Positions 27,627-36,416 of a stretch of DNA of 42,685 nt are shown here, one piece after another. Positions within the stretch are counted from its first letter, which is position 1; every line of letters starts with the position of its first letter. The notes beneath the pieces are model-generated. The model was not told the DNA's origin, did no database searches, and saw nothing but the letters and a program-made list of their open reading frames with translations. Position numbers and translations under genes: made by a program. The stretch spans positions 1 to 42,685 of the forward strand of contig JAJZQN010000033.1 in NCBI GenBank assembly GCA_021847605.1, given 5' to 3'. Source of the stretch: Pseudomonadota bacterium. Its GTDB lineage: Bacteria > Pseudomonadota > Alphaproteobacteria > Sphingomonadales > Sphingomonadaceae.

Positions 27627-27716
27627 CGTCATCCCCGCGAAGGCGGGGATCCATCTCCGGAGCGTCCCGCGTGGCGTAAGGTCGGGAGATGGGTTCCCGC
27701 CTTCGCGGGGATGACG
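27627..27716. repeat. inverted pair of CGTCATCCCCGCGAAGG-type repeats
   Basis: The left arm CGTCATCCCCGCGAAGGCGG (continuing through GGGATCCATCTCC, to 27658) is matched in inverse by GGGAGATGGGTTCCCGCCTT (continuing through CGCGGGGATGACG) at 27684-27716. It lies between gcvH and gcvPA and ends 15 bases before the gcvPA start. Confidence 0.85.
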
Positions 27717-27731
27717 CCGCAGGAAAATATC

Positions 27732-29090
27732 ATGCGCTACTTGCCCCTTACCGACGCCGACCGTGCGGACATGCTGTCCGTCATCGGCGCAGCGTCCATC
27801 GACGACCTGTTCGTGGACGTTCCCGCCGAGGCCCGCCTGACCGACAAGATCGCCGGGCTGCCCGATCATGCCAGCGAACTGGCGGTCGAACGCCATATGG
27901 CCGCTCTGGCGCGGAAAAATCTGTCGGCAGGGGAGGTGCCTTTCTTCCTGGGGGCCGGCGCATACAAGCATCATGTCCCCGCCAGCGTCGATCATCTGAT
28001 CCAGCGCGGCGAATTCCTGACCGCCTACACGCCCTATCAGCCGGAAATCGCGCAGGGTACGTTGCAGGTGCTGTTCGAATTCCAGACGCAGGTCGCCCGC
28101 CTGCTGGGCTGCGATGTTGCCAACGCCTCCATGTATGATGGTTCGACCGCCTGCTGGGAAGCGATCGTCATGGCGCGCCGCATCACCAAGCGGGGCAAGG
28201 CGTTGCTGTCGTCCGGTCTGCACCCCCATTATGTCTCGGTCGCCGACACCATGGCGAAATTCACCGGTGACGCGCTGGTGCATGAAGCGCCCACGCTCGA
28301 CGCCGCGACCGACATCGACGCGCTGATCGCGTCCATCGACAAGGATACGTCCTGCGTCGTCGTCCAATATCCCGATATTCTCGGCCGCATCGCCGACCTG
28401 ACCCCGCTGGCCGACGCCGCCCATGCCGCCGGTGCGCTGCTGGTCGCAGTCGTCACCGAGCCGGTCGCGCTGGGCGCTTGTCGGGCGCCGGGCCATATGG
28501 GCGCGGATATCGTTGTTGGCGAAGGCCAGTCGATCGGCGTCGGCCTTCAGTTTGGCGGACCTTATCTGGGCCTCTTCGCCTGCAAGCAGAAATATGTGCG
28601 CCAGATGCCGGGCCGCCTGTGCGGTGAGACGCTGGACGCGGCGGGCAAGCGCGGTTTCGTGCTGACGCTTTCTACCCGCGAACAGCATATCCGGCGTGAG
28701 AAGGCGACGTCGAACATCTGCACCAACTCCGGCCTGTGTGCGCTGGCCTTCAGCATCCACATGACGCTGCTGGGGGAAAAGGGGCTGCGGGAACTGGCTG
28801 CCCTGAACCACGGCCTCGCCGTGCAGGCGGCGGATCGTCTGTCGCAGGTGCCGGGCGTGACCCTCGTCAATGACAGCTTCTTCAACGAATTCACGCTGAT
28901 CCTGACCAAGGATGCCCGCGAAGTCGTCCGCAATCTGGCCGACAAGGGCGTGCTGGCGGGCGTGTCGCTGGGCCGCCTGTTCCCCGCCGCGCCGCAGATC
29001 GGCAAGGGTCTGGTCGTTGCCGTCACCGAAACCGTGACCGCACAGGATATTGAGGCGCTGGCCGCCGCCTTGCAGGAGGAACTGGCATGA
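27732..29090 (+). CDS. gcvPA: glycine dehydrogenase (decarboxylating) subunit 1
   Basis: A 452-residue N-terminal half of the split P protein, which decarboxylates glycine with PLP and loads GcvH. It begins [15 protein letters not shown], with [55 protein letters not shown] and [21 protein letters not shown], all typical of subunit 1. The ATG at 27732 follows AGGA at 27720-27723; an in-frame ATG at 27711 is part of the repeat arm and is rejected. It must pair with the subunit encoded by the next gene, which supplies the PLP lysine. Confidence 0.95.
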   Translation: MRYLPLTDADRADMLSVIGAASIDDLFVDVPAEARLTDKIAGLPDHASELAVERHMAALARKNLSAGEVPFFLGAGAYKHHVPASVDHLIQRGEFLTAYTPYQPEIAQGTLQVLFEFQTQVARLLGCDVANASMYDGSTACWEAIVMARRITKRGKALLSSGLHPHYVSVADTMAKFTGDALVHEAPTLDAATDIDALIASIDKDTSCVVVQYPDILGRIADLTPLADAAHAAGALLVAVVTEPVALGACRAPGHMGADIVVGEGQSIGVGLQFGGPYLGLFACKQKYVRQMPGRLCGETLDAAGKRGFVLTLSTREQHIRREKATSNICTNSGLCALAFSIHMTLLGEKGLRELAALNHGLAVQAADRLSQVPGVTLVNDSFFNEFTLILTKDAREVVRNLADKGVLAGVSLGRLFPAAPQIGKGLVVAVTETVTAQDIEALAAALQEELA

Positions 29091-29107
29091 GCTGCCTTTC
29101 CCTATCG

Positions 29108-29181
29108 CCGTTCGTTTCGAGCGTGTCGAGAAACGAGATGTGCAACGCTGGCCGCTTCTCGACTTCGCTCGAAGCGAACGG
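29108..29181. repeat. inverted repeat pair, CCGTTCG family (gcvPA/gcvPB spacer)
   Basis: CCGTTCGTTTCGAGCGTGTC opens the left arm at 29108; the right arm reads CTTCTCGACTTCGCTCGAAG then CGAACGG, ending at 29181. It fills the spacer between the two P-protein subunit genes. Confidence 0.8.
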
Positions 29182-29205
29182 AAGCTGGAATCAGGAGATC
29201 GTGGC

Positions 29206-30780
29206 ATGAGCATGCTCAAGGAAGGCCGCCCCACCGCCCCCGTTCCCGTGAAGGAAGCCCACATGGCCCCCACCACCGCCACCGGCAATCGCGCGCTGAT
29301 GCTGGAAGAAGCGCTGATCTTCGAAATCGGCTCGACTGACACGACCGGCGTCGATTTTGCCGAAGCGCCCAAGGTTGCAAGCCGGCTCGGTTCGCTCGCC
29401 CGCACCGACTCCATCGGCCTGCCCGGCCTGTCGGAACAGGAAACGGTGCGCCATTACACCCGCCTGTCGCGTCAGAACTATGCCATCGACCTTGGTCTGT
29501 TCCCGCTCGGCTCCTGCACCATGAAGCACAACCCGCGCCTCAATGAAAAGGTCGCGCGGATGCCCGGTTTCGCCGACATTCATCCGCTGCAACCGCAATC
29601 GACGGTGCAGGGCGCGCTGGGCGTCATCAACGAACTCGCTTTCTGGTTGATCGACCTGACCGGCATGCATGGCGTGGCGATGACGCCAAAGGCCGGGGCG
29701 CATGGTGAACTGTGCGGCCTGCTCTGCATCCGCGCTGCGCTGGAAGCGCGTGGCGACGCGCGCAGCGTCATCCTCGTCCCCGAAAGCGCCCATGGCACCA
29801 ACCCCGCCACCGCCGCCTTCTGTGGTTACAAGGTGGAGGATATTCCCGCGACCCCGGATGGCCGCGTGGATCTGGATGCGCTGAAGGCGCGGCTCGGCCC
29901 GGATGTTGCGGCGGTGATGATCACCAATCCCAATACCTGCGGTCTGTTCGAACGCGATATGAAGCTGATTTCCGACGCGGTGCATGCCGCCGGAGCCTTC
30001 GTCTATTGCGACGGCGCGAACTTCAATGCCATCGTCGGCCGTGTTCGCCCCGGCGACCTGGGCATCGACGCCATGCATATCAATCTGCACAAGACCTTTT
30101 CCACTCCGCATGGTGGCGGTGGTCCTGGCTCTGGCCCGGTGGTTCTGTCCGAAGCGCTCTCGCCCTTTGGTCCCTTGCCCTATACCGCGCGCATGGCCGA
30201 CGGCACTATCCATCTGATCGAGGAGGATAATGTCGGCGAGGAAATGCCCAACAGCTTCGGCCGCATGAGCGCTTTCCATGGTCAGATGGGCATGTTCACC
30301 CGCGCGCTGACCTATATTCTCAGCCACGGGGCCGACGGCCTGCGTCAGGTGTCGGGCGATGCCGTGCTGAACGCCAACTATATCCTGCGCAGTCTGGAGG
30401 ACGTGCTGGACGCGCCCTTCGGCCCCAGCGGCCCGTGCATGCACGAGGCGCTGTTCAGCGACAAGGGGCTGGCCGACGGCTTCACCACGCTCGACATCGC
30501 CAAGGGGCTGATCGACGAGGGCTTCCACCCGATGACCATGTATTTCCCGCTGGTCGTCCATGGTGCGATGCTGGTCGAACCGACCGAGACGGAAAGCAAG
30601 GGTGCGCTCGACCAGTTCATCATGGCGCTGCGCAGCCTCGCCGAACGGGCGCGGGCAGGGGACGAGGCGCTGAAGGGCGCGCCCTATCATGCGCCGCGTC
30701 GCCGCCTCGACGAAACCCTCGCCGCGCGCAAGCCAATCCTCACCTGGACCGACCCTGCGCTGGCGGAGGCTGCGGAATAA
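29206..30780 (+). CDS. gcvPB: glycine dehydrogenase (decarboxylating) subunit 2
   Basis: A 524-residue C-terminal half of the split P protein and the PLP-bearing subunit. The PLP lysine is K296 in INLHKTFSTPHGGGGPGSGP. Other motifs are YPLGSCTMKHNP-like FPLGSCTMKHNPRLNEK, VPESAHGTNPATAAFCG and DGANFNAIVGRVRPGD. The ATG at 29206 follows AGGAGA at 29193-29198. With gcvT, gcvH and gcvPA it completes the T, H and P proteins; the L protein (dihydrolipoyl dehydrogenase) is not in the window. Confidence 0.95.
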   Translation: MSMLKEGRPTAPVPVKEAHMAPTTATGNRALMLEEALIFEIGSTDTTGVDFAEAPKVASRLGSLARTDSIGLPGLSEQETVRHYTRLSRQNYAIDLGLFPLGSCTMKHNPRLNEKVARMPGFADIHPLQPQSTVQGALGVINELAFWLIDLTGMHGVAMTPKAGAHGELCGLLCIRAALEARGDARSVILVPESAHGTNPATAAFCGYKVEDIPATPDGRVDLDALKARLGPDVAAVMITNPNTCGLFERDMKLISDAVHAAGAFVYCDGANFNAIVGRVRPGDLGIDAMHINLHKTFSTPHGGGGPGSGPVVLSEALSPFGPLPYTARMADGTIHLIEEDNVGEEMPNSFGRMSAFHGQMGMFTRALTYILSHGADGLRQVSGDAVLNANYILRSLEDVLDAPFGPSGPCMHEALFSDKGLADGFTTLDIAKGLIDEGFHPMTMYFPLVVHGAMLVEPTETESKGALDQFIMALRSLAERARAGDEALKGAPYHAPRRRLDETLAARKPILTWTDPALAEAAE

Positions 30781-30811
30781 GATCAAGGGAGCATCGGGTC
30801 GCTCCTTCGAT

Positions 30812-30841
30812 GGACCGGGCTGGCAATCCGCCGCCCGGTCC
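30812..30841 (+). terminator. GC-rich hairpin after gcvPB
   Basis: GGACCGGGC (30812-30820) pairs perfectly with GCCCGGTCC (30833-30841) across a 12-base loop, 32 bases after the gcvPB stop. The bases after it (GTCTCTCCT) are only mildly T-rich. It probably marks the end of the gcv operon. Confidence 0.55.
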
Positions 30842-30874
30842 GTCTCTCCTGACCCATATATGGGGTAGTCGCCT

Positions 30875-31393
30875 ATGCACGCGCATCCTGCTGCCGACTG
30901 GATTCGGTACGCCATCACCGCGACCATCATCCTGCTCGTCATGGCGTGGCGTTTTCGACAGGTCGGGCGCGTCCGGCGCCTTCGCCTCGAAACCCTGTGG
31001 ATCATCCCGCTGCTCTATGCGGGCCTTGCCGCCTATATATTCTCGATGATGCCGCCCCATGGGCTGGGCTGGCTCTGGTGCATCGTCGCCCTGATCGCGG
31101 GCGGGGCGCTGGGGTGGAAGCGGGGCAGCCTCATGGCCATCAGCATCGACCCGGAAACCCATCGCCTCAATCAGACCAGTTCGCTGGCCTCTTTATTGTT
31201 CATCGTGGTGCTGATCCTCGTCCGCATGGGCGGGCGCGCCTTGGCCGGGCAAATGGGCTGGGCTGCGCATGGCAGCATATTGCTGCTCACCGACATATTG
31301 GTGGCCTTTGCGCTGGGCCTGTTGAGCGTGCAACGGCTGGAAATGTTCCTGCGTGCGCGGCGTTTGTTGCAGGCGGCCCGCACAGGTGACTGA
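30875..31393 (+). CDS. CcdC/DUF1453-like membrane protein
   Basis: A 172-residue integral membrane protein with about five hydrophobic segments (near residues 11-24, 42-58, 65-78, 105-114 and 133-148). Charged segments (RFRQVGRVRRLRLETLW; GWKRGSLMAISIDPETHRLNQTSS) separate them, and the R-x-L-R-x-x-x-L-W and G-x-x-x-G-x-x-R-G pattern resembles the CcdC/DUF1453 family. Its role is not known; a link to cytochrome maturation is suggested only by the family name. Its stop overlaps the start of the next gene by eight bases. Confidence 0.65.
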   Translation: MHAHPAADWIRYAITATIILLVMAWRFRQVGRVRRLRLETLWIIPLLYAGLAAYIFSMMPPHGLGWLWCIVALIAGGALGWKRGSLMAISIDPETHRLNQTSSLASLLFIVVLILVRMGGRALAGQMGWAAHGSILLLTDILVAFALGLLSVQRLEMFLRARRLLQAARTGD

Positions 31394-32027
31394 CGGGGTG
31401 TGGATACCCGGAGCCGCGCCAGCGGAAGATCGCCGCCGCCATGCGCCTGCCACCCTGCGCAATCGCGATGCCATCGCCGCGATCCTGCGCGACGAACTGC
31501 CCGCCAGTGGCGTCGTGCTGGAAGTGGCGAGCGGCAGCGGCGAACATGCCGTCCATTTCGCGCAGAATTTCCCCGACCTCGACTGGCAGCCGACCGATCC
31601 CGACCCGGCGGCTCTAGCTTCAATCGCGGCGTGGCGCGGTGACGCCGACCTTCCCAATCTTCTCTCGCCGCTCCAACTGGACGCTGCCGGCGACTGGCCT
31701 GCAACCCGCGTCGACGCCATCCTGTGCATCAACATGGTGCATATCAGCCCGTGGGAAGCGACGCTGGGCCTGCTCCGGGGCGCGGGCGCCTTGTTGCCGA
31801 CCGGCGGCCTGCTCTATCTTTACGGCCCCTATCTGCGCGATGGCGTGGAAACCGCACCCAGCAATCTGGCGTTCGACGCCTCGCTCAGATCACGCGATCC
31901 CCGCTGGGGCATCCGCGCGGTCGAGGATGTGGTTGCAGCGGCTGCGGCCCAGGGGCTTCGCTTCGATCGACTGATCGAAATGCCGGCCAACAACCTTTCA
32001 TTGCTCTTCCGGAAGGACTTGCCCTAA
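31386..32027 (+). CDS. DUF938 SAM-dependent methyltransferase-like protein
   Basis: A protein of about 213 residues with a class I methyltransferase fold. It starts with a family-typical substrate region (RRRHAPATLRNRDAIAAILRDEL) followed by motif I VLEVASGSGEHAVHFAQNFP, acidic motif DWQPTDPDP, and NMVHISPWEATLGLLRGAGALL. These match the DUF938 family, whose substrate is unknown. The start is uncertain: GTG 31386 overlaps the previous gene, and GTG 31398 is an alternative. A repeat pair follows the stop. Confidence 0.75.
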   Translation: MTDGVWIPGAAPAEDRRRHAPATLRNRDAIAAILRDELPASGVVLEVASGSGEHAVHFAQNFPDLDWQPTDPDPAALASIAAWRGDADLPNLLSPLQLDAAGDWPATRVDAILCINMVHISPWEATLGLLRGAGALLPTGGLLYLYGPYLRDGVETAPSNLAFDASLRSRDPRWGIRAVEDVVAAAAAQGLRFDRLIEMPANNLSLLFRKDLP

Positions 32028-32033
32028 ATAACG

Positions 32034-32107
32034 CCGTTCGCCCTGAGCCTGTCGAAGGGCTGGACTTCGCCAAAAGGACGGGGCTTCGACAAGCTCAGCC
32101 CGAACGG
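32034..32107. repeat. inverted repeat pair, CCGTTCG family
   Basis: The left arm CCGTTCGCCCTGAGCCTGTC begins at 32034 and runs on GAAGGGC. The right arm GGGCTTCGACAAGCTCAGCC then CGAACGG ends at 32107. It lies between the DUF938 gene and the Tam41-like gene. Confidence 0.87.
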
Positions 32108-32137
32108 ATCACAGATAAAGCCTTCTTGAACAGTCCC

Positions 32138-33016
32138 ATGCCCCATTCGCTTCTCTCGCTCGTCACCGCTGAACTGGCCGCTCCGGTCGATCCCCGCGCC
32201 GCCGCCATGGCGGGTGCGTTGGCGGCGAAATATCCCGCGGCGGCCCGTGCGGTCCTGTTTTACGGCTCCTGCCTGCGGGAGGCCAATCTCGACGGGCTGA
32301 TGCTCGATTTCTACCTGATCGTGTCGGACTATGACGCCGCCTATGGCAAAAGCTGGATGGCCAGAGCCAACCGCATGATCCCACCCAATGTCTTTCCGTT
32401 CGAACATCATGGCCTGATCGCCAAATATGCGGTCCTCTCGGAGGCCGACTTTGCCCGGTTGAACAGTCCGGCGGCCGACAATGTGTCGGTGTGGGCGCGC
32501 TTTGCTCAACCTTCGCGGCTGTTATGGGCGGCGGATGACCTCGCCCGGCAACGCGCCATCGCCGCCGTGGCGCAGGCCGCGCCGACTTTGTTGTCGCTCG
32601 CCCGGCCGCTGGCGCAGGATCAGGCGGATGCGCTGGCCCTGTGGAAAGCGGGTTTCACCCAGACCTATAATGCCGAACTGCGCGCGGAAAAGACGGGCCG
32701 CTCGCTCTCTATCGTGGATGCGGACCCTGATCGTTACCGGCGTTTCGGGGAGGCCGCACTGGCGCAAGGACTGCCGCCTTCGCCGCAGGACGCCGCCGCC
32801 CGTTGGCGCCAGCTTCAGACGCGCGGCAAGCGCCTGTCGATCCTGCGCTTGGCAAAGGCCAGCCTGACCTATGCGGGCGGCATCGATTATCTGGCGTGGA
32901 AGATCAACCGCCATGCCGGCACCGCCATCGTCATCAAGCCGTGGCAGCGCCGCTGGCCGATATTGGGAGCGGTCACTCTGCTGCCGCGGCTGCTGCGTTC
33001 GGGGGCGATTCGTTAA
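32138..33016 (+). CDS. Tam41-like putative CDP-diacylglycerol synthase
   Basis: A 292-residue protein whose first half resembles the Tam41/Mmp37 family, peripheral-membrane phosphatidate cytidylyltransferases first known from mitochondria. A nucleotidyltransferase-like FYGSCLR (residues 41-47) is followed by LMLDFYLIVSDYD with D57, a W-x-x-x-N segment (KSWMARANRMIPPNVF) and KYAVLSEADF (96-105), the order expected for this family. The C-terminal half is helical, basic (RGKRLSILRLAKASLTYAGG; KPWQRRWPIL) and could bind membranes; no clear transmembrane segments are seen. Only the family resemblance is seen; the reaction is inferred. It is convergent with the histidine kinase and their ends overlap by 44 bases. 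Confidence 0.6.
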   Translation: MPHSLLSLVTAELAAPVDPRAAAMAGALAAKYPAAARAVLFYGSCLREANLDGLMLDFYLIVSDYDAAYGKSWMARANRMIPPNVFPFEHHGLIAKYAVLSEADFARLNSPAADNVSVWARFAQPSRLLWAADDLARQRAIAAVAQAAPTLLSLARPLAQDQADALALWKAGFTQTYNAELRAEKTGRSLSIVDADPDRYRRFGEAALAQGLPPSPQDAAARWRQLQTRGKRLSILRLAKASLTYAGGIDYLAWKINRHAGTAIVIKPWQRRWPILGAVTLLPRLLRSGAIR

Positions 33017-34964
33017 GCGCGATCGACAACGCATGGCCCAGCGCCATCAGCGTATAGGGCTTGCGTAGCACCATATGCCCGCCGAAATCGGCGCTGTTGT
33101 TACCGTCCCCGGCATAGCCGGTCACGAACAGCACCGGCAACATGCGGTATCGCGGCGGCAGCGCCTTCACCATTTCCGGGCCGGTCATGTCGGGCATCAG
33201 CACGTCGGACAGGATCAGGCCAATGTCGTCATTATGCGCCAGCAGCTTTTCGGCCTTGTGCGGATGGTCGCAGGCGATGGGCAGATGGCCCAGTTCCGCC
33301 AGCGCCGCCATCGTCTGGTTCAACACGCGCGGGTCATCCTCCACCACCAATATGCGGGTAGGGGGATGTTCGACCGGCCCGTGACCGGCATCGCTGGCGC
33401 CGATGGCTTCCTCCGACGCTTCGCTCATCCTGCGCGGCAGGTAGAGATGGACGCTGCTGCCTTCGCCCGGTTCTGACTCGATGCGAATTTCGCCCGCGCT
33501 CTGGCGCACGAAGCCGAAAATCTGGCTGAGGCCCAACCCGGTGCCCTTGCCCACCGGCTTGGTGGTGAAGAACGGCTCGAACACGCGCGCCATCACCTCG
33601 GGCGTCATGCCGCATCCATCGTCCGTCACGCTCAGCACGATATAGTCGCCCGCCGCACATTCGCCGATCTCTTGCGCGGCCAGTGTCGCCTGTCCGCTCG
33701 CCAGCGTCAGCCGACCGCGCCCGTCCATCGCGTCGCGCGCATTGACGCACAGGTTCAGGATCGCATTTTCCACCTGGTGCTGGTCGACGAAGATGCGCCA
33801 TCCCCGTGCGCCATGGTGAAAGGCGACGGTGATCTGGTCGCCGATCGTCCGGTCGATCAGGTCAGCCATTCCACTGAGCAACGCATCGGGATCGATCGCG
33901 CTGGGCAACAGGGGTTCGGACCGGGCAAAGGCCAGCAGGCGGCGGGTCAGCGCCGAAGCCCGATTGGCGCCCTCCATCGCATTGTCCAGATGGCGGGCGG
34001 CATCCTCCGGCTTCAACCTGATCTTGCGCTTGGCCAGTTCCAGTCCGCCGACCACCACCGCCAGCATATTGTTGAAATCATGGGCGATACCGCCGGTCAA
34101 CTGGCCCACGGCCTCCATTTTCTGCAACTGGCGCAGATTATCTTCGGCCGCCGCGCGTTCGGCCGTTTCCTTCTGTAACCGTTCATAGGCGTCGGACAGT
34201 TCGGCCGTCCGCGCCCGCACCGCCGCCTCCAGCCGATCGGCGCGTTCCCCTTCGGCATCGGCCTGCGACCGGGCCTTCACCCGTTCATTGATGGCGACAT
34301 TGGCGAACCATGCGGCGAACAACACGCATACCAGCAGGACGAGGCCGATCAGGCGCGACGTCCTGCCCACCCATTCGGTGCGGTCGCCCGCCCGCGTCAC
34401 CGCCAGACTGCGTTCCTGCAACCGGGTATTTTCGGCGCGGATCACGATGTCGAGCAGGGCGGTGATGCGGCGCAAATCCTGCGATTTTCCGGCCTGATGA
34501 AAGCGGGCGAGCGCCGTCATCTTCTGATCATAGGTGGTGCGCAGGCCGATTTCCGTCAGCGTCTTGCCACGCTGGTCGAACGCATATTGCAACGCCTCCA
34601 CATTGCCGCGCTGCCAGTCGGACTGGCGCGTGGCATAGGCCAGCGCCTTCAACTGGCTTGCTGCGCCGCGCCACTGGTCCTGAAACAGGCGGCCGGTGTC
34701 CGGGTCCAGGCTGATGACATAGCGGGCCAGCGTCACTTCGGCCCGCGCCGTGCGCGCTTCGAACCCGCGGGCCAGCGCGATGATCTCGAAACTGCGCTGC
34801 TGTTCGGCCAGCGCATGTTGATGATCGCGACTGGCCTGACTGGCGCTGTAGAGTAGCGCGCCGAGCGACCCGATCAACAGGACGACCAGCAGCAGCGGCA
34901 GCGATTTGCGGGCGGCGGCACGCATGCTGGTCTGTTCCACGTCCATATGTTCGCCGATAGCCAT
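32973..34964 (-). CDS. hybrid sensor histidine kinase/response regulator
   Basis: A 663-residue membrane sensor. Two membrane segments (about 21-40 and 203-224) enclose a CHASE3-like periplasmic domain of about 160 residues. A coiled segment (about 226-285) leads to the dimerisation domain with phospho-acceptor H295 in GGIAHDFNNML. The ATPase domain has N, G1 and G2 boxes (NLCVNARDAM, DDGCGM, GTGLGLSQIFGFV). The C-terminal receiver carries D587 in LILSDVLMPDMTG and a VTGYAG/RKPY switch region. Start is ATG 34964, with in-frame ATGs at 34946 and 34925. No cognate regulator is adjacent and the signal is unknown. Confidence 0.92.
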   Translation of the reverse strand: MAIGEHMDVEQTSMRAAARKSLPLLLVVLLIGSLGALLYSASQASRDHQHALAEQQRSFEIIALARGFEARTARAEVTLARYVISLDPDTGRLFQDQWRGAASQLKALAYATRQSDWQRGNVEALQYAFDQRGKTLTEIGLRTTYDQKMTALARFHQAGKSQDLRRITALLDIVIRAENTRLQERSLAVTRAGDRTEWVGRTSRLIGLVLLVCVLFAAWFANVAINERVKARSQADAEGERADRLEAAVRARTAELSDAYERLQKETAERAAAEDNLRQLQKMEAVGQLTGGIAHDFNNMLAVVVGGLELAKRKIRLKPEDAARHLDNAMEGANRASALTRRLLAFARSEPLLPSAIDPDALLSGMADLIDRTIGDQITVAFHHGARGWRIFVDQHQVENAILNLCVNARDAMDGRGRLTLASGQATLAAQEIGECAAGDYIVLSVTDDGCGMTPEVMARVFEPFFTTKPVGKGTGLGLSQIFGFVRQSAGEIRIESEPGEGSSVHLYLPRRMSEASEEAIGASDAGHGPVEHPPTRILVVEDDPRVLNQTMAALAELGHLPIACDHPHKAEKLLAHNDDIGLILSDVLMPDMTGPEMVKALPPRYRMLPVLFVTGYAGDGNNSADFGGHMVLRKPYTLMALGHALSIALNESPPNAAAAAAE

Positions 34965-35080
34965 TATCCGTTACACTAGCTTAACAGCATCGAAGGCGAA
35001 ACAACATGGCGGAAAGGTTCCGCACAATGTCATCCGACGGACGCGGCTTTCGCTCGGCCCGTCGGCTGAATTGGGGGATG

Positions 35081-36307
35081 TCAGGCGATGGCGCCGGTCG
35101 CCTTGCCCGCCGTTTCGAACATGCCGATAATCTGTTCGACCTGTTCATCGCTATGTTCGGCGCATAGCGAACAGCGCAGCAGGAATGTGCCGGCCGGGGT
35201 TGCCGGCGGGCGCGCCATATTGACGTACAGGCCCAGTTCCAGCAGCGTCTGCCACATGGCGACGGCCTGCATCTGGTCGGTCAGGATGACGGCGATGATC
35301 GCCGACTGCGGCGTTTCGCTGCCCAGCTTGAAGCCAAGGTCGGTCAGGCCGCCGTGCAGACGCTTGCTGTTTTTCCACAGATGGGCGCGCTTCTCACCGG
35401 CATGCATCAGCTTGCGGATGCTGGTCGCGGCGGTGGCGACGACGCTGGGCGGCAGCGACGCGGTAAAGACATAGGGACGGCAGACGAGGCGCAATATTTC
35501 GAACTTGGGATGGTTCGATACGCAGAAGCCGCCGACCGTGCCGACCGATTTGGAGAAGGTGCCGACCACGAAGTCGATTTCGCCCTCGACGCCCTGTTCC
35601 TCATAGGCGCCACGGCCATTGGGGCCGAAAAAGCCCATGCCATGGGCTTCGTCGCACAGGATCATGCAATTGGGGTGCTTGCGGATCGCGGCGACCATTT
35701 CGGGCAGCGGAGCGACGTCGCCCAGCATCGAATAGACGCCTTCCAGCACCACCAGCTTCAGCGCGTCGGCGGGCAGGCGGCCGAGGCGCTTGTCCAGATC
35801 CTCGACGCTGTTGTGGCGAAAGCGGACGATCTCCGCATTGCCCAGGCCACAGCCGTCATAGATGGACGCATGGCTGTCGGCGTCCAGCACGACATAATCG
35901 CCCTTGCCAGCCAGCGTCGAGATAATGCCAAGGTTCGCCTGATAGCCGGTCGAAAAGACCATGGCGCCCGACGTGCCGTAAAATTCCTTGAGCGCGTCCT
36001 CGACTTCCTTGTGACCCTGATAGGTGCCGTTCAGGACGCGGCTGCCGGTGGTGCCGGCGCCAAATTCGTCCAGCGCCTTCTTGCCCGCCGCGACGACATC
36101 CGGGTCGAACGTCATGCCCATATAATTATAGGTGCCGAGCAGGATGGTTTCCTTGCCCTTGATGATCGCGCGGGTGGGCGACAGCACCTGATCCATGACG
36201 ATCGCATAGGGATCGCGCACGCCGGTCGCGAGCAGCGCTTCGCGCTCGTTGATCAGCGGATCGAATTTGGAAAACAGGTCGCGAGTCTGCGCGGGGGCGT
36301 CGGTCAT
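35081..36307 (-). CDS. spt: serine palmitoyltransferase
   Basis: A 408-residue alpha-oxoamine synthase that condenses L-serine with a long-chain acyl thioester to 3-ketosphinganine, the first step of sphingolipid synthesis. The PLP lysine is K253 in GTFSKSVGTVGG; the substrate-stacking H146 is in DADSHASIYDG and D219/H222 in LCDEAHGMGFFG. The sequence closely fits the soluble homodimeric enzyme of Sphingomonas. Related enzymes (KBL, BioF, HemA) are less likely given ETILLGTYNYMGM and the neighbouring acyl carrier protein. Spacing to acp is 109 bases with a repeat pair between. Confidence 0.9.
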   Translation of the reverse strand: MTDAPAQTRDLFSKFDPLINEREALLATGVRDPYAIVMDQVLSPTRAIIKGKETILLGTYNYMGMTFDPDVVAAGKKALDEFGAGTTGSRVLNGTYQGHKEVEDALKEFYGTSGAMVFSTGYQANLGIISTLAGKGDYVVLDADSHASIYDGCGLGNAEIVRFRHNSVEDLDKRLGRLPADALKLVVLEGVYSMLGDVAPLPEMVAAIRKHPNCMILCDEAHGMGFFGPNGRGAYEEQGVEGEIDFVVGTFSKSVGTVGGFCVSNHPKFEILRLVCRPYVFTASLPPSVVATAATSIRKLMHAGEKRAHLWKNSKRLHGGLTDLGFKLGSETPQSAIIAVILTDQMQAVAMWQTLLELGLYVNMARPPATPAGTFLLRCSLCAEHSDEQVEQIIGMFETAGKATGAIA

Positions 36308-36334
36308 GCGTATATTCCGTTCAAGTCAAAACCG

Positions 36335-36399
36335 CCGTTCGGTTCGAGCTTGTCGAGAACCATCAGCATTTGGGTTCTCGACAAGCTCGAACCGAACGG
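36335..36399. repeat. inverted repeat pair, CCGTTCG family (spt/acp spacer)
   Basis: CCGTTCGGTTCGAGCTTGTC with GAGAACC at 36335-36361 is followed by its exact inverse GGTTCTCGACAAGCTCGAAC then CGAACGG, ending at 36399. The arms are perfect reverse complements of 27 bases with an 11-base loop, the cleanest pair of the seven. Confidence 0.9.
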
Positions 36400-36416
36400 A
36401 AGGGGGGAAGGGCGTA

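Noticed and set aside
27711..27731. Earlier ATG for gcvPA at 27711
   Set aside because: It belongs to the intergenic repeat arm; AGGA at 27720 is well placed only for ATG 27732.
25860..29414. Open frame of 1184 codons on the - strand across the gcv genes
   Set aside because: It is a mirror of the strongly biased codon use of gcvT, gcvH and gcvPA; its translation is rich in His, Arg and Gln, has no known domain, and it crosses the riboswitch.
31724..32137. Upstream extension of the Tam41-like frame to 31724
   Set aside because: The extension runs through the methyltransferase gene and the repeat pair; family similarity begins only after ATG 32138.
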